Of a stretch of 11,104 nt of DNA, positions 5,962 through 11,104 are shown piece by piece; the first letter of the stretch is position 1; every line of letters begins with the position of its first letter. The translations under genes were made by a program, and so were the position numbers. This DNA comes from Actinomycetales bacterium. GTDB taxonomy: Bacteria > Actinomycetota > Actinomycetes > Actinomycetales > Microbacteriaceae. A model generated the notes under the pieces. That model had not been told where the DNA came from. It did no database searches and saw only the letters and a program-made list of their open reading frames with translations. Location of the stretch: positions 1 to 11,104 of the forward strand of contig JAGWUG010000016.1 in the NCBI GenBank assembly GCA_028868555.1, given 5' to 3'.

Positions 5962-7506
5962 ATGAAGGTAATAGTTGTCGGCAGCGGCATCGCGGGCTTG
6001 TACACCGCGGTGAAGGCAGCCGCGCAGCACGAGGTGACCCTGATCACCAAGGATGTGCTGGGCGAGAGCAACACCCACTACGCACAGGGTGGCATTGCCG
6101 CGGTTACCGCCACCGATGACAGTGTTGCCGAGCACGTAGCCGACACCATCTACGCGGGTGCTGGCCTTTGTTGGGAACCGGCGGTGCAGGCGCTTTGCGA
6201 GCAGGGACCACACAGCCTAAATGAGCTGATTCGGTTTGGCGTCGAGTTTGACCGCGCCGAGCAGGCAGCCAAGGGGTCTGAATTCGCCTTAGGCCTCGAG
6301 GCGGCTCACTCACACGCGCGAATCCTCCACGTGGGTGGCGACGCCACTGGAGCCGGAATCAGCAATGCCCTGGTTCAGACCCTCAAGCGCTCCAAGGCGC
6401 GGGTTCTAGAGCACACCCTGGTCACGGACCTCGTGGTCGACAGCAACCGCGTGGTTGGCGTTTCAGTGTTCTCATCGGAGGGTCTGGAAACTCTCGAGGC
6501 AGACATCGTGGTGCTTGCCAGCGGCGGTGCCGGTCAGCTCTACCGTCACACCACCAACCCGGCAGTGACGACGGGCGACGGCGTTGCTCTGGCTCTGCGA
6601 GCCGGCGCGGTGTTGGCCGACCTCGAGTTCTATCAGTTCCACCCAACCGCGCTCGCGGTGCCCGGCTCGTTCCTGATCTCCGAGGCCGTTCGTGGCGAAG
6701 GTGCGGTACTCATCAACAACCGCGGCGAACGCTTCATGCAGAAGCTGCACCCGATGGCCGAGCTTGCTCCACGCGACGTTGTGGCCCGCGCCATTCAGCG
6801 CGAGATGCTATCCCAGGGCGGCGAACCGGTCATGCTGGATGCCACCGGTTTGGGTGCAGACTTCCTCAGCCAGCGCTTCCCCGGCATCAGTGCTGCCTGC
6901 CGCTCCTATGGTCTCAACCTGGCCAAGCAGCCTATCCCCGTCACTCCTGCAGCCCACTACTGGATGGGCGGCATTGCCACCGATGTCTTCGGGCGCAGCT
7001 CAATCCCAGGTCTGTTCGCGGTGGGCGAGGTTGCCTGCAACGGCTCCCACGGAGCAAACCGCCTGGCGTCCAACAGCCTGCTCGAATCGCTCGTCTTCGC
7101 TGACCGTGCCAGCTCGGTACTGGACCAACCATGGCCTGCAGACTTCGGCTTTGCCCGCTTCAACGACCAGCCACCGATGCGCGAACTCGAGGTTGACCTG
7201 GGCTACCCGTCGGATGCCCCGGTGGTTGACCGCGTTGAGCTACAGACTCAGATGTGGGACAACGTGGGCCTCGCGCGAGACGACATGGGGCTGCGCACCG
7301 CCCGCAACGCCTTCAGGGCCTGGCGTCCGCAGAAGCGCTCGCTTCGCCTATTCACCGACTACGAAGACGCCAACCTTCTCGACCTTGCCAAGGTTGTGAC
7401 AGCGGCTGCGCTTGCCCGTACCGAGAGTCGCGGTGCCCACTTCCGTTTGGATCACACCGAGACCAACCCAAACTTTGCCCGTCCAATCACCGTTCGAAAG
7501 GCCTAA
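5962..7506 (+). CDS. nadB: L-aspartate oxidase NadB
   Basis: NadB is an FAD enzyme that oxidises L-aspartate to the unstable iminoaspartate used by NadA. The 514-residue protein starts with the dinucleotide-binding GSGIAG (7-12) and has ESNTHYAQGGIAA (35-47), the adenine-side ASGGAGQLY (186-194) and the C-terminal helical domain of the succinate dehydrogenase/fumarate reductase flavoprotein family. Residues matching the E. coli NadB active site are present: Glu113 (GLEAAHSHAR), His227 (QFHPTAL), Arg271 (LAPRDVVARA), His332 (AAHYWMGGI) and Arg367 (GANRLASNSLLE). The Glu in the HSHAR context favours NadB over a fumarate reductase or succinate dehydrogenase subunit, and the operon confirms it. 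The ATG at 5962 is 27 bases after nadA with a GAGAGAG run upstream. nadC begins one base after its stop. Confidence 0.97.
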   Translation: MKVIVVGSGIAGLYTAVKAAAQHEVTLITKDVLGESNTHYAQGGIAAVTATDDSVAEHVADTIYAGAGLCWEPAVQALCEQGPHSLNELIRFGVEFDRAEQAAKGSEFALGLEAAHSHARILHVGGDATGAGISNALVQTLKRSKARVLEHTLVTDLVVDSNRVVGVSVFSSEGLETLEADIVVLASGGAGQLYRHTTNPAVTTGDGVALALRAGAVLADLEFYQFHPTALAVPGSFLISEAVRGEGAVLINNRGERFMQKLHPMAELAPRDVVARAIQREMLSQGGEPVMLDATGLGADFLSQRFPGISAACRSYGLNLAKQPIPVTPAAHYWMGGIATDVFGRSSIPGLFAVGEVACNGSHGANRLASNSLLESLVFADRASSVLDQPWPADFGFARFNDQPPMRELEVDLGYPSDAPVVDRVELQTQMWDNVGLARDDMGLRTARNAFRAWRPQKRSLRLFTDYEDANLLDLAKVVTAAALARTESRGAHFRLDHTETNPNFARPITVRKA

Positions 7507-7507
7507 A

Positions 7508-8359
7508 GTGCTGTCGAAAATCATCATCGAAGAGGCCGTAAAGCGCTCACTGCTTGAAGACGCGCCCTGGGGTGACGCAACCTCCGAGCACCTGATCCCG
7601 GCCGACGCGATCGCCACCGCACAGCTGGTGGCCCGTGAACCTGGAGTGATGGCGGGTGGCGAGGTTTTTGCCGCGGCTTTCACGCTGGTGGATGCATCGG
7701 TGCAGGTGAAGCTGCACATTGCCGATGGCGACAAGTTTGAGGCCAAGCAGTTGCTGGCAACCGTGACCGGACCAGCCCGCGCTGTCCTCACCGGAGAGCG
7801 AGTTGGGCTGAACTTTGTGCAGCGCATGGCCGGCATTGCAACCCACACAGCCCAGTACGTTTCTGCGGTGGCCGGCACCGGCGCCAAGATTGTCGACACC
7901 CGCAAGACCACCCCCGGGCTGCGTCCATTTGAGAAGCACGCCGTTGCCTGCGGTGGCGGTCACAATCACCGTTACAGCCTCTCCGATGCCGTTATGGCCA
8001 AGGACAACCACCTGGCCATCCTTACCCGCGGCGGCAAGGACCTCACCACCGAGTTGAGGCGCGTCAAGAGCGAGCTGGGCCACACCACTCACCTAGAGGT
8101 TGAGGTGGATTCGCTCGAGCAGATTCCGCCAGTTCTGGCAGCCGGTGTGGACACCATCATGCTTGATAACTTCTCGCTCGAGAACCTGCGCGCTGGTGTT
8201 GCACTCATCGGTGGCGCCTGCATCATCGAGGCCAGCGGCGGCGTGAACCTGAACACCGTGCGAGCCATTGCGGAAACCGGTGTTGACGTAATCTCGGTCG
8301 GCGCGCTCACCCACCAGATCCACTCGCTAGACCTCGGTCTCGACATCGAAATCGACTAG
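7508..8359 (+). CDS. nadC: Nicotinate-nucleotide pyrophosphorylase (carboxylating), quinolinate phosphoribosyltransferase NadC
   Basis: NadC converts quinolinate and PRPP to nicotinate mononucleotide, CO2 and pyrophosphate, the step that joins de novo synthesis to the common NAD route. I set the start at GTG 7508, one base after the nadB stop, because GAAAGG (7496-7501) sits 6 bases upstream and the product then begins MLSKIIIEEAVKRSLLEDAP, as family members do. The longer in-frame ATG at 7412 would overlap nadB by 95 bases with an unconserved Pro/Thr-rich extension. The 283-residue protein contains DTRKTTPGLRPFEKHAV (130-146), GGGHNHR (149-155), DAVMAKDNH (160-168), EVEVDS (197-202), MLDNFS (218-223) and IEASGGV (240-246), which cover the substrate- and PRPP-binding residues. 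The stop overlaps the nadS start by one base (TAGTG). Confidence 0.96.
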   Translation: MLSKIIIEEAVKRSLLEDAPWGDATSEHLIPADAIATAQLVAREPGVMAGGEVFAAAFTLVDASVQVKLHIADGDKFEAKQLLATVTGPARAVLTGERVGLNFVQRMAGIATHTAQYVSAVAGTGAKIVDTRKTTPGLRPFEKHAVACGGGHNHRYSLSDAVMAKDNHLAILTRGGKDLTTELRRVKSELGHTTHLEVEVDSLEQIPPVLAAGVDTIMLDNFSLENLRAGVALIGGACIIEASGGVNLNTVRAIAETGVDVISVGALTHQIHSLDLGLDIEID

Positions 8360-9495
8360 TGCTCTACCTCGACCACGCCGCTACAACTCCGGTCAAGCCG
8401 GAGGTGTTGAAGGCCGCCTGGCCCTACCTCACCGAGGAATTCGGCAACCCTTCATCGGTGCACGAGACTGGCCTTCGAGCCAAGGCTGCGTTGGACTGGG
8501 CTCGCGAGACCTGCGCCGAGTTTTTGGGCGTCTACCCGCACGAGATTGCCTTTACGTCGGGCGGAACCGAGTCCAACAACCTTGCCATCCTTGGCATTGC
8601 GCTTGGCTCGCCGCGCGGTAGGCACATCGTGTCGGCCCGTACGGAGCACTCATCGGTGTTGGCCTGCCTGGACTACCTGGAGCGCTCCCACGGGTTTGAA
8701 ATCAGCTATTTGGAGGTTGACGGCGAAGGGCGAGTTAGCCCCACTGCGCTGCGTTCGGCCCTGCGCCCTGGCACCACTCTCGTATCACTGATGCTTGCCA
8801 ACAATGAGACGGGCTTGATTCACCCGGTGGCTCAGCTGGCTGAAGTAGCGGCAGAGTTTGAGGTTCCATTCCACACCGATGCCGTGCAGGCGCCAGGCTG
8901 GCTGGATCTAAAAGTGCCGGAACTTGGAGTCCAGGCTCTCAGCCTGAGCGGCCACAAGTTTGGCGCGCCCAAGGGCAGCGGTCTGGTTTACCTGAGCTCA
9001 GCTCTTACCGTTGAGCCATTGATTCACGGTGGCGGGCAGGAGCAGGGGCTTCGCTCGGGGACCCAGAACCTGGCTTGGACGGTTGCACTAGCCGTGGCAC
9101 TGCAACTTGCCGAAGAACCAGGGACGGCTCAGGCGAAGACTGGTGCCGTGAGCGCCGCTTTCATCGATGGAGTCATGACCGAGTTTCCAAATGCACATCT
9201 CACCGGCCCCTCCCCCGAATCCGGCGAGCGCCACCCCGCCATTGCGTCATTTACCTTTGAAGGCATAAACGGGGAGACGCTGCTGCTTGAGCTGGAGAAC
9301 GCCGGGGTTCAGTGCTCGAGTGGTTCTGCATGCTCAGCCGGATCAACCGAACCCAGCCACGTGCTAACCGCCCTGGGAATCGCTCCCGACACCTGTCGCA
9401 CCGCGGTTCGCTTCTCCTTCGGCCACGACGCCACCGCCGACGATTCTGCGCGCGCCTTGGCGGCTTTGCGCACCGCTCTGGCTCGGCTAGGCTGA
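8359..9495 (+). CDS. nadS: Cysteine desulfurase of the IscS/NifS family, probably dedicated to NadA cluster assembly (NadS)
   Basis: This is a PLP enzyme of aminotransferase class V that takes sulfur from cysteine. The 378-residue protein has TSGGTESNN (66-74, cofactor phosphate), TEHSSV with His96, HTDAVQ with Asp174 and Gln177, the Schiff-base lysine Lys200 in LSLSGHKFG, and the loop SSGSACSAGS with Cys325 as persulfide carrier, matching E. coli IscS Cys328. The GTG start overlaps the nadC stop by one base, and no independent ribosome site is evident, so translation is probably coupled. In C. glutamicum and other bacteria the nad-linked desulfurase NadS is associated with maturing the NadA iron-sulfur cluster. 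Position in this operon is the reason for that name here. No scaffold protein (IscU or SufU) lies beside it. A general housekeeping role as well cannot be ruled out. Confidence 0.9.
   Translation: MLYLDHAATTPVKPEVLKAAWPYLTEEFGNPSSVHETGLRAKAALDWARETCAEFLGVYPHEIAFTSGGTESNNLAILGIALGSPRGRHIVSARTEHSSVLACLDYLERSHGFEISYLEVDGEGRVSPTALRSALRPGTTLVSLMLANNETGLIHPVAQLAEVAAEFEVPFHTDAVQAPGWLDLKVPELGVQALSLSGHKFGAPKGSGLVYLSSALTVEPLIHGGGQEQGLRSGTQNLAWTVALAVALQLAEEPGTAQAKTGAVSAAFIDGVMTEFPNAHLTGPSPESGERHPAIASFTFEGINGETLLLELENAGVQCSSGSACSAGSTEPSHVLTALGIAPDTCRTAVRFSFGHDATADDSARALAALRTALARLG
9488..9493 (+). promoter_or_regulatory. Candidate -10 hexamer TAGGCT for leaderless transporter transcription
   Basis: TAGGCT fits TANNNT and ends exactly 6 bases before the transporter ATG at 9500, the same geometry as upstream of hisN. 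It overlaps the last codons and stop of nadS. A weak -35-like TTGCGC lies at 9466-9471 with a 16-base spacer. The only Shine-Dalgarno-like bases before the ATG are AGG at 9489-9491, which is weak. Leaderless initiation is an inference from spacing. Confidence 0.45.
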
Positions 9496-9499
9496 CCAA

Positions 9500-10732
9500 A
9501 TGAGAATCCACAAGGCTTGGATTGTCGCTTCGGTTACCTTCCTGGTTCTTATTGCCGCTGCCGCATTCCGCTCCACCACATCAGTGCTTTACATGCCCAT
9601 CGAGATGGAGTTCGGGTGGGACCGCGTAACTACCTCGGGCGCGGTATCGCTCAACATTCTCATTTACGGCCTAACTGCGCCTTTTGCCGCAGTTCTGATG
9701 AACCGCTTGGGCCTGAAGAAAGTGGCCCTGGCCGCGCTGGCTCTAATCGCTCTGGGCACGGCCCTCACCACCGTGATGACCAAGCCGTGGGAGCTCTACG
9801 TTGAATGGGGCATCCTGGTTGGAGTGGGAACCGGCTGCCTGGCTCTAGCCGGCGGCGCCCAGGTGGCCAGCTCCTGGTTTGTGAAGCACCGTGGTCTCGT
9901 CACCGGCATCTTCTCGGCAGCCTATGCCACCGGCTCACTGGTGTTTCTGCCTTTCATCGCCCAGACCGCCAACTCGGTGGGTTGGCGCCAGGCAACCCTC
10001 ATCGTGAGCGTCTTCTGCCTAGCCATCATCCCCATCTGGTGGCTGGTCTTCCAGAACGCCCCTAAGCCTCCGCAGACCCCGCTGGGTGGAAGCATCGATG
10101 ATGTTGCAGCCAAACCACCGGTTACCGTTTCCGCAAACTGGCTGGCCATGAAGCAGGCGGTGCGCAAGCCAGCGTTCTGGGCACTGGCCGGAACCTTCTT
10201 TGTCTGCGGCTGGACCACCAACGGTCTGATCGGTGCCCACTTTATTCCGGCTGCTCACGACCACGGCATGCCCACCAACCTGGCGGCTGGGCTTCTTGCC
10301 ACCGTGGGAATTTTCGACTTCATCGGAACCATTGCATCTGGTTGGCTGACTGACCGCTTCAACTCCGCATACCTGCTAGTTGCCTACTACGGCCTACGTG
10401 GCCTTGCGCTGTTCACTGTTCCGTTCGTCCTAGGCCCAGACGTGCAGCCACCGATGCTCTTCTTCGTGGTCTTCTACGGCCTGGACTGGATTGCTACCGT
10501 TCCCCCGACTGTCGAACTCTGCCGCAAGCACTTTGGCATCAACAACGCCAGCCTGGTATTTGGTTGGGTGTTTGCCAGCCACATGGTTGGTGCAGCAATC
10601 GCCAGCTCGTTCGCCGGCTGGATTCGCCAGTACCAGGGCGACTACTTCATCGCCTGGATCACCGCAGCTGTGCTCTGCCTTGCCGCCGCAGCCTACTCGC
10701 TTACTCTGCGAAAGTCACCTGCTAAGGCTTAG
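9500..10732 (+). CDS. Major facilitator superfamily transporter, oxalate/formate antiporter- or monocarboxylate-like; substrate unknown
   Basis: This 410-residue integral membrane protein has about 12 hydrophobic helices, six on each side of a cytoplasmic loop at roughly 187-222. Helix 1 spans about 6-23. The loop after it contains EFGWDRVTTSGAVS (37-50), a form common in the oxalate/formate antiporter and monocarboxylate transporter branches. Motif-A-like loops occur at 66-75 (LMNRLGLKKV) and 281-288 (GWLTDRFN). It starts 4 bases after nadS, so it could be read from the NAD operon, but it also has its own possible leaderless promoter. Uptake of an NAD precursor such as quinolinate or nicotinate is conceivable from the position alone; no sequence feature shows the substrate. 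Its TAG stop overlaps the TAA of the convergent gene. Family assignment is firm, function is not. Confidence 0.85.
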   Translation: MRIHKAWIVASVTFLVLIAAAAFRSTTSVLYMPIEMEFGWDRVTTSGAVSLNILIYGLTAPFAAVLMNRLGLKKVALAALALIALGTALTTVMTKPWELYVEWGILVGVGTGCLALAGGAQVASSWFVKHRGLVTGIFSAAYATGSLVFLPFIAQTANSVGWRQATLIVSVFCLAIIPIWWLVFQNAPKPPQTPLGGSIDDVAAKPPVTVSANWLAMKQAVRKPAFWALAGTFFVCGWTTNGLIGAHFIPAAHDHGMPTNLAAGLLATVGIFDFIGTIASGWLTDRFNSAYLLVAYYGLRGLALFTVPFVLGPDVQPPMLFFVVFYGLDWIATVPPTVELCRKHFGINNASLVFGWVFASHMVGAAIASSFAGWIRQYQGDYFIAWITAAVLCLAAAAYSLTLRKSPAKA

Positions 10733-11103
10733 TCGTCGCTGCCCTCGCCAGAGTCAGACGAGTCGCCTGAATCGCTGGAGCTGGAGTCAGAGCTGTCACT
10801 CACGTCCGAACTGTCGCTGTCGCCGGTGTCCTCGCCCTGGTCGTCTGCCTCGATACCCTGGTCATCAGAGTCGTCATCGGTGCTGGCGAAGGTTGGGGCT
10901 GGCATAGGAGTTGAAACCACGGATGCGGTTGGGTCAGCCGATGCGCTCGGTGCGGCGGTGGCTACTGCGGCCGGAGTGTCTGTAGCGGTAGGGGTTGGCG
11001 CAGGCGCCTCCACTGCGCGAGCAATACCTACCGATGCGATGGCAATTCCCGCAACGAATGCTGCGGCGAAGATGCCCACCTTGTTGTTGAATGGCTTGAA
11101 CAT
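10729..11103 (-). CDS. Small exported or membrane-anchored Thr/Ala/Pro- and Asp/Ser-rich protein, function unknown
   Basis: I do not recognise this 124-residue protein. Its N-terminus is a signal-like segment: positive charge (Lys3, Lys8), a hydrophobic stretch at about 10-28, and an Ala-Arg-Ala at 28-30 that could be a signal peptidase I site. Without cleavage it would be a single-pass anchor. Residues 31-75 are rich in Ala, Thr, Pro and Ser, resembling a wall-spanning linker. Residues 76-124 hold 18 Asp, 3 Glu and 16 Ser in 49 positions and no Lys or Arg. No folded domain or sorting motif is visible. The ATG at 11103 is nearly at the window edge, so its ribosome site and promoter cannot be seen, and a longer N-terminus is possible, although the signal-like start argues against it. 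Its stop overlaps that of the transporter. Confidence 0.7.
   Translation of the reverse strand: MFKPFNNKVGIFAAAFVAGIAIASVGIARAVEAPAPTPTATDTPAAVATAAPSASADPTASVVSTPMPAPTFASTDDDSDDQGIEADDQGEDTGDSDSSDVSDSSDSSSSDSGDSSDSGEGSDD
10732..10878 (-). repeat. Low-complexity acidic Asp/Ser coding segment
   Basis: This is the 3' half of the small exported protein's gene, encoding residues 76-124. It consists mostly of GAC/GAT and serine codons in irregular short SD, SSD and DSSDS units without an exact tandem period. The mixed codons suggest selection on amino acid composition and not a recent DNA repeat expansion. Such segments can bind divalent cations or act as disordered spacers, but no defined calcium-binding repeat such as DxDxDG is evident. 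Confidence 0.6.
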
Positions 11104-11104
11104 T

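Overview
The window looks like the chromosome of a high-GC Gram-positive bacterium (Actinomycetota), most likely a Microbacteriaceae-like lineage with a compact genome. The signs are a GC content near 60% (hand count of sample lines), several GTG/TTG starts, the aroA-rsgA-hisN gene order, a long-form quinolinate synthase ending in a CPCSTMYRIHP-type motif, an actinobacterial-type EPSP synthase with Glu in place of the catalytic Asp, and possible leaderless genes. The exact genus cannot be read from the sequence. I see no tRNA, rRNA, CRISPR array, insertion sequence or phage gene, and no gene-free stretch longer than about 200 bases.

Left block (1-2761, + strand): the 3' three quarters of aroA (shikimate pathway), then rsgA (ribosome-assembly GTPase, TTG start directly after the aroA stop), then a hisN-type inositol-monophosphatase-fold phosphatase with its own candidate leaderless promoter. 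It meets glpX (class II fructose-1,6-bisphosphatase, - strand, 2758-3741) tail to tail, and the two stop codons share the tetranucleotide CTAG.

Central block (3742-9495): a regulatory intergenic region of 195 bases separates divergent glpX and an NAD biosynthesis operon. The operon order is nrtR/ndnR (Nudix-type NAD repressor), nadA, nadB, nadC and nadS (a cysteine desulfurase probably serving the NadA iron-sulfur cluster). Together the enzymes take L-aspartate and dihydroxyacetone phosphate to nicotinate mononucleotide. Gaps inside the operon are 27, 27, 1 and -1 bases. Upstream of nrtR lies a perfect 21-base palindrome with 10-base arms, and 34 bases further a degenerate second copy. Both overlap the best promoter candidates and are the probable autoregulatory operators.

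Right block (9500-11103): a 12-helix major facilitator transporter starts 4 bases after nadS, again with a -10-like hexamer exactly 6 bases before its ATG. It converges on a small exported Thr/Ala/Pro- and Asp/Ser-rich protein of unknown function on the - strand, with overlapping stop codons.

All recognisable genes belong to known families. I found no undescribed multi-gene system. The parts most worth a second look are the tandem operator arrangement, the repeated -10/N6/ATG leaderless architecture, the shared-stop convergent junctions, and the uncharacterised acidic exported protein.
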